In this document: positions 15,979 through 25,218 of the stretch, in pieces
Layout: each line of letters begins with the position of its first letter
Position numbering within the stretch: position 1 is the stretch's first letter
Assembly: GCA_964567485.1 (NCBI GenBank)
Contig: CAZMMX010000004.1
Coordinates: forward strand, 76,260-140,259
From: UBA1413 sp964567485
GTDB lineage: Bacteria > Bacteroidota > Bacteroidia > Bacteroidales > Prolixibacteraceae
Direction of reading: 5' to 3'
Length of the DNA: 64,000 nucleotides
Position numbers and translations under genes: made by a program
The notes under the pieces: generated by a model
Seen by the model: the letters and a program-made list of their open reading frames with translations, nothing else
What the model was told of the DNA's origin: nothing
Database searches by the model: none

Positions 15979-18561
15979 ATGAAAAAAATAAGTGCAGTGC
16001 TTTTTTTGGGTACTTTTTTCATGCTTCTGACAAGATGCACCAATGACCACTATCCTTCAGGAGATCAGCTGGCGGTCAGCTGGAAAGTGATCAGTAACGA
16101 ACTTGCCGATCAACCGGCGGTGAGGAGTGTTTTCACGCTCCAAAACAACAGTTCCTTCACCCTCAATGGTTCGAACTGGGCTCTTTTCTATAACCAGACC
16201 CCCCGTGAGGTCATAGGTACGGAAGGGAACGCACAGATAACCCGCCTCAGTGGCGATTGGTACAGGATGTCCCCCACCGAAGGGTTTATCCTCAAGCCGG
16301 GCGATAAAACCGAAATCGTCGTAGAATCTGAGACCTGGTTGATCAAGGAGTCGGATGCCCCTTTGGGTCCCTATTTTGTCTTCTACGGAAAGGACGGCGG
16401 GGAAAGAGCCATTGTTGCCGCCTCTGACTACACCATTGAGCCTTTTACGACACCGGAACAGATCAACCGTCACCGCAACGATGCCGAGCCCATTCCCACT
16501 CCGGAAGTCACCTACCGTAAAAATCTGCAGCTCACCGACCTGCCTGCCGGGTCGCTGCCTGCCCTGATCCCCACTCCTGTTTCCGCGAAGTTATCAGGAA
16601 AAATGGCGGTATTTAGTACTGTTCCCGAAGTCCTTTACACAAAGGGACTAGAGCAGGAAGCCGCTTTCATTGCGGCCATGGTGGGAAAACTGGCCGGCAG
16701 TGCTGTAGCACCCAAAGAAGCCGAAGAACCCAGGGCCAACGCCATCTTCCTCGGGCTGAAACCGATGACGGTCAACGGCATCTCCAGTGAAGCCTACAGG
16801 TTGGAAATCAGGGAGGATCCTTCGGTGGTCATCACGGGGAGTGATCCTGCCGGAGTCTACTACGGAATGATGAGCCTGATGGCCCTGGTTCCCGGAGGGA
16901 TGGGCGGCGCAGAATCGGGACTTCCCGCGGGGATCATCGAAGATGCCCCCCGTATGCCCCTGCGCAGCCTTCATATCGATGTGTCGCGGAATTTCCAGAG
17001 CAAGGAAACCCTCAAAAAAATGATCGACATCATGGCTTTTTACAAGCTGAATACCATGCAGCTCTATCTTGCGGAAGACGAGGGATGGAGAATTGCCATC
17101 GAGGAGCTCCCGGAGCTGACGGAGGTTGCCTCACGCCGGGGACATACCACCAAAGATGGGGTGGATATGCTTCATCCCTCTTATGGATCAGGGCCTTTCC
17201 CCGATGCCGAAGGTTCCACAGGCAGCGGTTTTTATACCCGCGAAGAATTCAAGGAAATCCTTCAATATGCCCACCAGCACCATATCCGCATTCTCCCGAC
17301 CATTAACTTCCCCGGCCATTCCAGGGGGGCCATCCGTGCCATGGAAGCCCGCTACCAGAAATTCATGAAGGAAGGAAACGGGGAAAAAGCCGAAGAATTC
17401 AGGTTGATAGATCCTGAAGACCAGTCGAAGTACAACTCAGCGCAGAATTATGACGACAATGTCGTGTGCGTGGCCCGGGAATCGGTGTACAAGTTTTACG
17501 CCACCGTGGTCGACGATATCGTTGAGATGTATGCCGAAGCCGGGGTTCCCCTGGAGATTTTTCACACCGGGGGCGATGAAGTTCCCGAAGGGGTATGGAC
17601 AGCCTCGCCCATGTGCGATCAACTGTTGGAGACCATGCCTGAGATTGGGGACCCCAAGAACCTGCAGAGCTATTTTCTGAAACGCGCCAGGGAAATCCTG
17701 ACCGCCAGAAATTTAAAGACAGGGGGATGGGAAGAAGTCGCCCTGCTGAAGAATGCCGAAGGCCAGTATGTTCCGAATCCCGCATTTGCCGGTGGTGACG
17801 TGATTCCCTGGGCGTGGAACAACCTGGGACCCTGGGCCAACCTCTCCTACCGCCTGGCCAATGCCGGGTATCCCGTGGTGATGTGCGATGTTTCCAATTT
17901 TTACTTTGACTTTGCCTACAGCAAGGACCCGAAGGAGCCCGGCCTCTACTGGGGAGGGTTCAGCGATGTCCGTAGTGCCTGGCAATTCGCTCCTTATAAC
18001 TCTTTTGTCACCAACCTGAAAAGCAGCATGGGCAGGGAGATCGTTCCCGAAACGGAATATGCCGGTCTGGAACGGCTGAAACCGGAGGCCCGTAAAAATA
18101 TCATGGGATTGCAGGCCCAGTTGTGGGCTGAGACCATCAGGGGCCCCAAAATGCTGGAATACTTAGCTCTGCCCAAGATGATTGGTTTTGCCGAAACAGC
18201 CTGGGGAAAGGCCCGTCCCTGGGAAAGCGAAGCCAACCCAGCGCGGCGGAAACAGATGATGGATGAAGGATGGAACCAGTTTGCCAATGTTCTGGGCAAG
18301 CGGGAGCTGCCCCGCCTCAGTGGTCTCTTCGGGGGCTTCAACTACCGGATTCCCCCTCCGGGAGCCATCTTTGAAGAGGGAATGCTCAAGGCCAATGTGG
18401 AATATCCCGGCCTGAAAATCAGGTACACCACCGATGGAAGTGAACCCGTGGCCCAATCCCCCCTCTATACTGAACCGGTGCAGGTCAGCGGTGAGGTGCG
18501 GTTGAAAGCCTTTGATGCTGCCGGAAAGAGCAGCAGAATGATCGTGGTCAAAGCGGAGTAA
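15979..18561 (+). CDS. GH20 beta-N-acetylhexosaminidase, lipoprotein
   Basis: An 860-residue exported enzyme that releases terminal GlcNAc or GalNAc. Residues 1-19 and C20 (FFMLLTRC) form a lipoprotein signal. About 30-155 is a carbohydrate-binding beta domain of the hexosaminidase N-terminal kind (LAVSWKVISN, FTLQNNSSFTLNG). About 195-310 is the GH20b domain. The TIM barrel starts at RMPLRSLHIDVSRNFQSKETL (about 317). The catalytic pair is D533-E534 in HTGGDEVPEGVW, with MCDVSNFYFDFAYSKDP and LWAETI further on. The last 75 residues (RYTTDGSEPVAQSPLYTEP) form a chitobiase C-terminal module. Substrates may be chitin fragments, glycoprotein glycans or wall GlcNAc. A GGGGGAT/ATCCCCC hairpin follows the stop without a T-run. 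Confidence 0.95.
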   Translation: MKKISAVLFLGTFFMLLTRCTNDHYPSGDQLAVSWKVISNELADQPAVRSVFTLQNNSSFTLNGSNWALFYNQTPREVIGTEGNAQITRLSGDWYRMSPTEGFILKPGDKTEIVVESETWLIKESDAPLGPYFVFYGKDGGERAIVAASDYTIEPFTTPEQINRHRNDAEPIPTPEVTYRKNLQLTDLPAGSLPALIPTPVSAKLSGKMAVFSTVPEVLYTKGLEQEAAFIAAMVGKLAGSAVAPKEAEEPRANAIFLGLKPMTVNGISSEAYRLEIREDPSVVITGSDPAGVYYGMMSLMALVPGGMGGAESGLPAGIIEDAPRMPLRSLHIDVSRNFQSKETLKKMIDIMAFYKLNTMQLYLAEDEGWRIAIEELPELTEVASRRGHTTKDGVDMLHPSYGSGPFPDAEGSTGSGFYTREEFKEILQYAHQHHIRILPTINFPGHSRGAIRAMEARYQKFMKEGNGEKAEEFRLIDPEDQSKYNSAQNYDDNVVCVARESVYKFYATVVDDIVEMYAEAGVPLEIFHTGGDEVPEGVWTASPMCDQLLETMPEIGDPKNLQSYFLKRAREILTARNLKTGGWEEVALLKNAEGQYVPNPAFAGGDVIPWAWNNLGPWANLSYRLANAGYPVVMCDVSNFYFDFAYSKDPKEPGLYWGGFSDVRSAWQFAPYNSFVTNLKSSMGREIVPETEYAGLERLKPEARKNIMGLQAQLWAETIRGPKMLEYLALPKMIGFAETAWGKARPWESEANPARRKQMMDEGWNQFANVLGKRELPRLSGLFGGFNYRIPPPGAIFEEGMLKANVEYPGLKIRYTTDGSEPVAQSPLYTEPVQVSGEVRLKAFDAAGKSSRMIVVKAE

Positions 18562-18695
18562 GCCGGGGGATCAAACAGGTAGGAGCAATCCCCCGCGCCT
18601 CCCGTCAGGCGACACAGATTTCAGGGGAAGAGGGCAAGAGAGCTTCGAAGCACATGCAGATGATAAAAATAAGAGATTGGAAAAAGGGGAGAGGC

Positions 18696-19148
18696 TTATC
18701 TCCGTTCTGAAAAGAACTGTTTCATGAGTGCCGAGCACTCGGTTTCCAGCACGCCCCCTGTGACTTCCGTTTTTGGATGGAGAGCATGGGGGGCGTACTT
18801 TTGATAGCCCCTTTTTTCATCACGGGCCCCGAAAACCAAACGCCCTGTCTGAGCCCACCCCAATGCCCCGGCGCACATGACACATGGCTCCACGGTGACA
18901 TACACCGTACACTGGTCGAGGTATTTACCCCCGATCAGATTGGAGGCTGCCGTAATGGCCTGCATCTCGGCATGGGCCGTCACATCATTGAGCAGCTCGG
19001 TCAGGTTGTGGGCCCTGGCAATGGTTTTTCCTGCCGACTCCACCACCGCCCCAATGGGAACCTCACCCCGGTCAAAAGCCTCGCGGGCTTCCAGAAGCGC
19101 CTTCCTCATGAAATATTCATCTTGCTGTAAGTCTGTCATTTTCTCCAT
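18696..19148 (-). CDS. tadA: tRNA-adenosine(34) deaminase
   Basis: A 150-residue zinc deaminase that converts A34 to inosine in tRNA-Arg(ACG). Zinc-site motifs: TAHAEMQAI (His plus proton-shuttle Glu) and VEPCVMCAGAL (PCxxC); GARDEKRGYQ follows as usual in TadA. An in-frame extension to 19238 would add 30 non-conserved residues; I start at MEKMTDLQQDEYFM (19148), although MTDLQQ (19139) is equally possible. It converges with the GH20 gene and is divergent from aspS. A second, different deaminase of this superfamily (GuaD type) is at 36430. Confidence 0.93.
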   Translation of the reverse strand: MEKMTDLQQDEYFMRKALLEAREAFDRGEVPIGAVVESAGKTIARAHNLTELLNDVTAHAEMQAITAASNLIGGKYLDQCTVYVTVEPCVMCAGALGWAQTGRLVFGARDEKRGYQKYAPHALHPKTEVTGGVLETECSALMKQFFSERR

Positions 19149-19347
19149 GATTTTCTGCTCTATATTAAAAAAATCCCCCGGCAGTCCGGCGATAACGCCC
19201 CTTCGGGAAACCCGTATTGAAGCCCATTTTCTGGACACCTGTATGGAGTGGGGCCATTCTGAATCCCGGGGAGTAACCTTATTCTCCCGCCGGGTTAAAA
19301 TTGCTAAAAATTGGCTATTTTCGCAACCTGTCTAAAATATTGAAGAG

Positions 19348-21105
19348 ATGTACAGAACACATACTTGCGGAGAGCTGAGAGTGGAGAACTGCGGCACAGA
19401 AGTGACCCTGGCAGGCTGGGTACAACGGGTGCGTGACCTGGGAGCCATGACTTTCATTGACCTGCGTGACCGCTACGGCGTCACCCAGTTGGTCAGTGAC
19501 GAAAGAAGCACCCGGGAGGTGCGCGACCAGATCGCCCTGCTGGGCAGGGAATTCGTCATCCAGGCCACGGGAATCGTCAGGGAAAGAAGCAGCAAAAACA
19601 AAAACATCGTCACCGGCGACGTCGAGGTGGAACTGACGGCGGTAAGGGTGCTGAGTGCTTCTGCCATTCCGCCCTTCACCATCCAAAACGACACCGACGG
19701 CGGTGATGACCTGCGCATGAAATACCGTTACCTCGATTTGCGGCGTCCCATGGTGCAGCAAAATCTGTTCCTGCGCTCTCGCATGGCGCAGGCAACACGC
19801 AACTACCTGTCGGAAAAGGGATTCATTGAAGTGGAAACACCGGTGATGATCAAATCAACGCCGGAAGGAGCCCGTGACTTCGTGGTCCCCTCACGCATGA
19901 ACCCCGGGGAGTTTTATGCCCTGCCCCAGTCCCCCCAGATTTTCAAACAGCTGCTGATGGTCGCCGGCTTCGACAAGTATTTCCAGATCGTCAAATGTTT
20001 CCGCGATGAAGACCTGCGTGCCGACCGGCAGCCGGAATTCACCCAGATTGACTGCGAAATGTCGTTCGTGGAACAGGAAGACGTGCTACACACCTTCGAA
20101 GGGCTAACCAGCCACCTGCTCCGCGAAACCCTGGGCGTCGAAACAGAGCAATTTCCCCGCATGCCCTATAGCGAAGCCATGAGCAGCTACGGATCCGACA
20201 AACCCGATATCCGTTTCGGCATGAAATTGGTCGATTTGACGGCCAGGGTGAAAGGAAAGGGATTTCCCGTTTTTGACGGGGCCGAATACATCGGTGGGAT
20301 TTGCGCCGAAGGGTGCGCCGAGTATTCCCGCAAGCAGACCGACGAACTCACCGAATGGGTCAAAAGGCCCCAGATCGGCGCCAAGGGCCTCATCACCGTC
20401 AGAATGAACGCCGACGGGACCATCCGTTCCTCCATAGATAAGTATTTCAACCCCGAGGAGCTGAAGGAGCTGGCCTTTCATTTCAGGGCCAAAGCGGGTG
20501 ATCTCATCCTGATCATTCCCGGGGAAAGGGAGAAAACCCTGACGGCATTGGGCAACCTGCGCCTGGAAATGGCGAATCGCCTGGGGCTCCGCCCCAAAGG
20601 CTCATTCCAACCTCTGTGGGTGGTGGATTTTCCCCTGCTGGAGTGGAACGAGGAGAATGCACGATGGTCGGCCATGCACCACCCCTTCACCTCTCCCAAA
20701 CCCGAAGACATTCCCCTGCTCGACAGCGATCCTGGCAAAGTGAGAGCCAATGCCTACGACCTGGTGATCAACGGTGTGGAAATCGGCGGTGGGTCGGTGA
20801 GAATCTTTGATTCCGCCCTTCAGGCGAAAATGTTCAAGGTGTTGGGTTTCACCCCGGAACAGGCAGAAGCCCAGTTTGGGTTCCTCATGAATGCCTTTAA
20901 GTATGGCGCTCCCCCACATGCGGGCATCGCCTTTGGCTTCGACCGGTTAGTCTCCATGTTTGCCGGATTGGATTCCATACGGGATGTCATTGCCTTTCCA
21001 AAGAACAATTCGGGGCGCGATGTGATGAACGACTCCCCCGCCCCCATTGCCGAAGAACAGCTCAGGGAACTTAACCTGGTCATCAGGCTGGAAGAAAAGA
21101 AATAA
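19348..21105 (+). CDS. aspS: Aspartate-tRNA ligase
   Basis: A 585-residue class II aminoacyl-tRNA synthetase. The N-terminal OB-fold anticodon-binding domain (CGTEVTLAGWVQRVRDLGAMTFIDLRD) covers about 1-105. The class II core includes motif 2 (FRDEDLRADRQPEFTQID) and motif 3 (GIAFGFDRLVSMFAG). The bacterial-type GAD insertion lies at about 290-420 (EYIGGICAEGCAEYSRKQ). Full length. The likely promoter is the near-consensus TATTTTCG around 19315. It is followed by a bidirectional terminator shared with the exb operon. Confidence 0.97.
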   Translation: MYRTHTCGELRVENCGTEVTLAGWVQRVRDLGAMTFIDLRDRYGVTQLVSDERSTREVRDQIALLGREFVIQATGIVRERSSKNKNIVTGDVEVELTAVRVLSASAIPPFTIQNDTDGGDDLRMKYRYLDLRRPMVQQNLFLRSRMAQATRNYLSEKGFIEVETPVMIKSTPEGARDFVVPSRMNPGEFYALPQSPQIFKQLLMVAGFDKYFQIVKCFRDEDLRADRQPEFTQIDCEMSFVEQEDVLHTFEGLTSHLLRETLGVETEQFPRMPYSEAMSSYGSDKPDIRFGMKLVDLTARVKGKGFPVFDGAEYIGGICAEGCAEYSRKQTDELTEWVKRPQIGAKGLITVRMNADGTIRSSIDKYFNPEELKELAFHFRAKAGDLILIIPGEREKTLTALGNLRLEMANRLGLRPKGSFQPLWVVDFPLLEWNEENARWSAMHHPFTSPKPEDIPLLDSDPGKVRANAYDLVINGVEIGGGSVRIFDSALQAKMFKVLGFTPEQAEAQFGFLMNAFKYGAPPHAGIAFGFDRLVSMFAGLDSIRDVIAFPKNNSGRDVMNDSPAPIAEEQLRELNLVIRLEEKK

Positions 21106-21175
21106 ATCCCGCGGCCTGATGCAGATATCCACCCTGGATTGACCCAAAAGGACAACCACCTGCAAGGCACATCCA

Positions 21176-21211
21176 AAAAAAAAGCCGTCTCATTGCTGAG
21201 GCGGCTTTTTA
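21176..21211. terminator. Bidirectional rho-independent terminator (aspS / exbD)
   Basis: GCCGTCTCA-TTGC-TGAGGCGGC (21184-21205) is flanked by an A-run on the left and TTTTT on the right, so it can end both aspS (+) and the exbD operon (-). Confidence 0.85.
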
Positions 21212-21229
21212 CTATATGCTTAATCGCGA

Positions 21230-21703
21230 TTACAGATTTTCGACTCTTTTCCTTGCGGAGTAGTTGATATGGAGGGCGGAAGCCCTGCGCAGTTCCTGTT
21301 TGATATCCTGTACGATCTGCATTTTGGTATACTCATCAATCTTGAGGGAGGTCACCATCATGGGGACTTCAGCCTCATCCCTGGCCTGGCGTTCGACCAC
21401 AATGTAGTCAACGATATCGCTGACTTCGGCAAACTGGTCGTTCAGCTGGACGCGCGGTTCGTTTCCGTACACACGCTGGTACTGGGCATGGGGCACCCCC
21501 ACATAGATGTAACTCACCAGAGACTTTTTCTCCAGCTTGGTTAACTCCGTGGCATGCGGAAGGGTCTGCCTGACTTTCAGGGTGACTTCACGCATGGTGG
21601 TCGTCACCATGAAGAAGAAGAGAAGCATAAACACAATATCGGGCAGTGAAGCTGTGGAAATGGGAGGTGTCTCCTTTTTTCCCTGTTTACCAAATTTCTT
21701 CAT
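21230..21703 (-). CDS. exbD: ExbD/TolR family protein (second copy)
   Basis: A 157-residue proton-channel partner. One membrane segment (SLPDIVFMLLFFFMVTTTMRE, about 19-39) carries the proton-binding Asp of the SxxDIxFxLLxFF motif, preceded by a basic cytoplasmic tail (MKKFGKQGKKE) and followed by a periplasmic domain. It is last in the exbB-TM protein-exbD-exbD operon, one base after the preceding exbD stop. Role: energising TonB-dependent uptake with the proton gradient. Confidence 0.93.
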   Translation of the reverse strand: MKKFGKQGKKETPPISTASLPDIVFMLLFFFMVTTTMREVTLKVRQTLPHATELTKLEKKSLVSYIYVGVPHAQYQRVYGNEPRVQLNDQFAEVSDIVDYIVVERQARDEAEVPMMVTSLKIDEYTKMQIVQDIKQELRRASALHINYSARKRVENL

Positions 21704-21704
21704 A

Positions 21705-22280
21705 CTAATTTTCTCCTACTTTTTTGGGTTCAGCTTCTGAAATACGCTGAGGATAGATTTCACGTACGGCTTCCTGTTCTTCTTTGGTAAGCTGTTCATA
21801 CCGTTTGTTGAATTTGGCCAGGGCCGCTTCGTTCCTCAGATCATTGATGGCGCCGACGAGTTCATTCTGGACGGCAAGGTAGGTTCCATACTGGGTTCCC
21901 AGGTCATTCTGCAGGGAAATCACTCCCTTAGAAATTTCCACCGGCCCGAAGAAGGCCACTTCCTTGATCTCCTTTTCGGGCAGGTTGTCCAGGTTATCAG
22001 GATTAGCCATGAATTCTTTGGCTTTATCCCTGATTTCCCCCAGTTGCATCCATTCACCCTCCACCAAAATGTTGTTGTCCTTGTTCACCAGGACAATAAA
22101 GACATTCCTTTCCTTGATGGGCGGGGTATCCTTATTTTCCACGTCTGGGGCCAAAGGAGGTAACCTTCTTTCCAACCCGCTGTCCACGTCCATGGTGGTG
22201 GTCACCATGAAGAAGATCAACAGAAGGAAGGCAATATCCGCGAGAGATGCGGATGGTATATCTGGTGTTTTCTTTGGCAT
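21705..22280 (-). CDS. exbD: ExbD/TolR family protein (first copy)
   Basis: A 191-residue ExbD. The membrane segment SLADIAFLLLIFFMVTTTMD (about 12-31) contains the conserved Asp. The periplasmic part is longer than in the second copy and includes an insertion (about 85-150: FMANPDNLDNLPEKEIKEVAF) and a charged tail. The two ExbD paralogues in tandem suggest a heteromeric motor; which TonB they serve is not visible here. It is preceded by a 35-base gap to the TM protein gene. Confidence 0.93.
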   Translation of the reverse strand: MPKKTPDIPSASLADIAFLLLIFFMVTTTMDVDSGLERRLPPLAPDVENKDTPPIKERNVFIVLVNKDNNILVEGEWMQLGEIRDKAKEFMANPDNLDNLPEKEIKEVAFFGPVEISKGVISLQNDLGTQYGTYLAVQNELVGAINDLRNEAALAKFNKRYEQLTKEEQEAVREIYPQRISEAEPKKVGEN

Positions 22281-22315
22281 AATTTATATTTATTGCTGGT
22301 TAAAATGTCAGCCCG

Positions 22316-22777
22316 TTACTTGCTGAAAAGCTTGGAAACGGAAGCATACGCCACAGAAAGAATGGCAAATCCCAGAAGGAGATAAGTGGTGATCAGCCCG
22401 GTATCCACCCATTTGGAAACGGAGGGAGTCAGGGTATGGTTATCCACGAATTTCTGCACACCGGGGAATTGGGGAATCTCTCCTGATGAGAGCACGTAAG
22501 CAATCAGAACGACTGCCGCGATAAAGCCCACGCCAACAAGCATGCCTTTGGCAGATTTGAAGTCGGAGATCAGCTGGAACAGACCATAGACCAGAATGAT
22601 GCCAACTCCCAGGATCAACAGGGCATAGGTCCAGTATAGGTTATAATCAACCCACATGTTCATTTTGGGGTCACTGTCCACAGGACTGATATTGGTCATC
22701 AGTGAGATGAGCAAAATCACAGTCACTGCGACAATGGCCAGCAAAGCGATAAATGGTAAACGACCGAGTTTATTCAT
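22316..22777 (-). CDS. Four-segment membrane protein of the exb operon
   Basis: A 153-residue protein without a named family that I recognise. Hydrophobic segments lie at about 8-27 (PFIALLAIVAVTVILLISLM), 49-67 (TYALLILGVGIILVYGLFQL), 78-96 (GMLVGVGFIAAVVLIAYVL) and 130-148 (GLITTYLLLGFAILSVAYAS). It sits between exbB (6-base gap) and exbD, an arrangement commonly seen in Bacteroidota, so it is probably an accessory subunit of the motor. That role is inferred from position only. Confidence 0.8.
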   Translation of the reverse strand: MNKLGRLPFIALLAIVAVTVILLISLMTNISPVDSDPKMNMWVDYNLYWTYALLILGVGIILVYGLFQLISDFKSAKGMLVGVGFIAAVVLIAYVLSSGEIPQFPGVQKFVDNHTLTPSVSKWVDTGLITTYLLLGFAILSVAYASVSKLFSK

Positions 22778-22783
22778 AGCCTC

Positions 22784-23605
22784 TTACTTTTTGAGGTTGT
22801 GCTTAACGACCATATCGATCAGGGAGATGGAGGAGTCTTCCATGTCACCGACGATAGTTTCAATTTTGTTGGCCAGATAGTTATAGAAAATCTGGAGGAT
22901 AATAGCCACGATCAGACCAAATACGGTGGTGATCAGAGCCACTTTAATACCGGCGGCCACCAACGTGGGGCTGATGTCACCAGCCTGCTCGATGGCGTCG
23001 AAAGCACCGATCATCCCGATAACAGTTCCCATAAACCCAAGCATAGGAGCCAGAGCAATGAAAAGGGCGATCCAGGTCAATCCCCTTTCGAGGAGGCCAG
23101 ACTGCACGCCGCCATAGGAAACCACAGATTTTTCGACCACGTCGATACCTTCATCGGCCCTGTCGAGACCCTGGTAGAAAATACTGGCCACCGGGCCTTT
23201 GGTGTTGCGGCACACTTCCTTGGCAGCTTCGATACCACCGTTGCTGAGGGCGTCTTCCACCTTGGCAAGCAGTTTCTTGGTATTGGAGGTCGCCATATTG
23301 AGGTAGATCACCCTTTCAATGGCAAAAGCAAGGCCTAAAATGAGACAGAGAAGAATGGAGGTCATAAAGCCAGGGCCACCTTCGATGTATTTCTGTTTCA
23401 GGGCACTGTGAAGGGATTGACCTGCCTCAGCCTCGGCCGCAGCCTCTTCGATGGGATCGGCTGTTACAGCCTCAGCAGGAGCTGCAGCGGCTGTACTGTC
23501 TACCGCCGTTGTAGTGGCTGCCGGCTCATCCTGGGCAACAACAGAGTTTGATGCCACAAAAAGAAGCATCCCAAATACTGCAATCAACGCAAATAGTTTT
23601 TTCAT
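22784..23605 (-). CDS. exbB: MotA/TolQ/ExbB proton channel protein
   Basis: A 273-residue ExbB. Unlike E. coli ExbB it starts with a cleavable-looking signal (MKKLFALIAVFGMLLFVASNSVVAQ) and an Ala/Glu-rich low-complexity linker (about 28-63). The channel core follows: first segment GFMTSILLCLILGLAFAIERV, cytoplasmic helices (VEDALSNGGIEAAKEVC), then TWIALFIALAPMLGFMGTVIGM and VALITTVFGLIVAIILQIF. It is first in the operon, with an exact TAnnTTTG box 58 bases upstream. It drives TonB-dependent receptors such as those at 50944 and 57072. Confidence 0.94.
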   Translation of the reverse strand: MKKLFALIAVFGMLLFVASNSVVAQDEPAATTTAVDSTAAAAPAEAVTADPIEEAAAEAEAGQSLHSALKQKYIEGGPGFMTSILLCLILGLAFAIERVIYLNMATSNTKKLLAKVEDALSNGGIEAAKEVCRNTKGPVASIFYQGLDRADEGIDVVEKSVVSYGGVQSGLLERGLTWIALFIALAPMLGFMGTVIGMIGAFDAIEQAGDISPTLVAAGIKVALITTVFGLIVAIILQIFYNYLANKIETIVGDMEDSSISLIDMVVKHNLKK

Positions 23606-23662
23606 AATTGTTTTGAATTTAATTAATAATCTCCTTGATTTTTGTTGTTATAATTTTTGTCC

Positions 23663-23670
23663 CAAATTTA
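23663..23670 (-). promoter_or_regulatory. -7 promoter box for the exb operon
   Basis: Read on the minus strand, TAAATTTG is an exact TAnnTTTG, 58 bases before the exbB ATG, in an AT-rich context. Confidence 0.6.
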
Positions 23671-23922
23671 TAATATCATTAACATTAATCAAAAGCAGGA
23701 GCCATTTTTTTCTGATTTCCGCCGAGAAATTTCCGATTTGAAAGGAACGCAGTGCCCTCTACCCTGTCAGCAGAGCAACGTTTCCATCCTGAATTTTCCT
23801 GACCTGAGACAAAAACAGAGGTTTTGGTTTCAGCAAGCGTGTAACATAAACTGGGAAAACCACCGCTTAAAAAGAAGATCGTCTGGTTTAGGATAAAAAA
23901 CTTTGCGCAAAGAACACTTTGC
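23671..23922. other. Intergenic region between exbB promoter and tRNA-Ser
   Basis: The stretch 23606-23922 has no gene. Apart from the exb promoter box I see only AT-rich sequence and no convincing ORF or stem-loop. The short reading frames here lack coding character. Confidence 0.5.
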
Positions 23923-24009
23923 GGAGAAGGGGGGATTCGAACCCCCGGTTCCCTTTAGAGGAACACACGCTTTCCAGGCGTGCCAAATAAACCACTCTTG
24001 CACCTCTCC
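23923..24009 (-). tRNA. tRNA-Ser (anticodon GGA)
   Basis: An 87-base cloverleaf on the minus strand. The acceptor 5' GGAGAGG pairs with 3' CTTCTCC (one G-U). The anticodon arm is CACGC-CTGGAAA-GCGTG with anticodon GGA. It has a long class II variable arm (GTTCCTCTAAAGGGAAC) as expected for Ser, and T arm GGGGG-TTCGAAT-CCCCC. No CCA is encoded. It lies between the exb operon and asparaginase. Confidence 0.96.
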
Positions 24010-24059
24010 AATATCAAGCCTTCCGGTTTGAGGGGCGAAAAATACGAAATAATTTCTAA

Positions 24060-25112
24060 TTAAAACAGCACCTCGCGAATTTCCCCGCTCAGACTTTTTT
24101 GGAGGGTGCTTTTCACCGCATCTTGTTTGAAGCCCTGTCCCAGCAGGAACATGAGTTTGGTCACCGCGGCCTCGGTGGTCATGTCGTTTCCGCTGACCAC
24201 CCCGGCTCTGAGCAATTCCAGACTGGTTTCGTATTGTCCCATCTGAACACTGCCCCCCTGGCACTGGGAGACATTCAGGATGATGATGTTACGGCGAATG
24301 GCCTTGCGGATGGCATTGATCAGCCACTTTGACGTGGGAACATTCCCCGAGCCGTAGGACTCCAGCACCACCCCCTTCAGACCCTCCATGCCCAGCACCG
24401 ATTCCACCACGTTGCGGCTGATTCCGGGAAACATCTTCAGGATAAAAACATGGTCGTCGAAACCCCTCAGCACCTTCAGGGGCACCGTATTCTCAGGAAC
24501 ACGGATGAATTCGTTGTTATAGCGGATGTCAACCCCGGCGGTGGCCAGAGGTGGATAGTTTTCAGAGAAAAAGGCACTGAAGTTCTCGGAATCGCGTTTC
24601 ACGGCACGGTTACCCCGGAAGAGGTTAAAGTCAAAGTAGATGCATACTTCCGGGACCATGGCCTTTCCATTCTTCCGGGCGGCGGCAATTTCCACGGCGG
24701 TAATCAGGTTTTCCTTGCCGTCGGTGCGGATGGTCCCGATGGGCAGTTGAGACCCCGTCAATATGATGGGCTTGTCGAGGTTGATGAACATGTAACTGAG
24801 AGCCGAGGCGGTATAGGCCATGGTGTCGGTCCCATGGAGAATCACAAATCCGTCATACTGGCTGTAATTGCGTTGTATGGTCAGGGCAATCTTCTCCCAA
24901 ATCGCGGGGGTGACATTTGAAGAGTCGATCGGGGGATTGAAAGCGACCGAGCGTATCCGGTATCCGAACTTTCTGAGTTCAGGTACCTCATCCTGAATCT
25001 GGTCGAACCTGACAGGGGCCAGGGTTCCTGTGACCGGGTGCTGGGCCATGCCGATGGTCCCCCCGGTATAAATGATCAGTACTGACGGCTCCTGACTGCT
25101 GGGTGGATTCAT
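24060..25112 (-). CDS. ansA: L-asparaginase, type I
   Basis: A 350-residue cytoplasmic asparaginase hydrolysing Asn to Asp and ammonia. The first catalytic motif IIYTGGTIGMA (about 11-21) and the second LHGTDTMAYTASALSYM (about 91-107) hold both active-site Thr residues. No signal peptide, so type I. The in-frame upstream codons to 25244 overlap the tatD end and look non-coding; I start at MNPPSSQEPS (25112). It may be co-transcribed with tatD upstream (106-base gap). Together with gdhA nearby it fits ammonia handling, without evidence of a shared regulon. Confidence 0.93.
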   Translation of the reverse strand: MNPPSSQEPSVLIIYTGGTIGMAQHPVTGTLAPVRFDQIQDEVPELRKFGYRIRSVAFNPPIDSSNVTPAIWEKIALTIQRNYSQYDGFVILHGTDTMAYTASALSYMFINLDKPIILTGSQLPIGTIRTDGKENLITAVEIAAARKNGKAMVPEVCIYFDFNLFRGNRAVKRDSENFSAFFSENYPPLATAGVDIRYNNEFIRVPENTVPLKVLRGFDDHVFILKMFPGISRNVVESVLGMEGLKGVVLESYGSGNVPTSKWLINAIRKAIRRNIIILNVSQCQGGSVQMGQYETSLELLRAGVVSGNDMTTEAAVTKLMFLLGQGFKQDAVKSTLQKSLSGEIREVLF

Positions 25113-25218
25113 ATCGTTGTGTTTAGTCTTCTCCGGTCGCCCGGAATCTGGTTTTGTGCGTAAAGATAGTGACCTTATGACAAACAAACGGAAATAAAAG
25201 CTGCGGAATTCTATGGAT

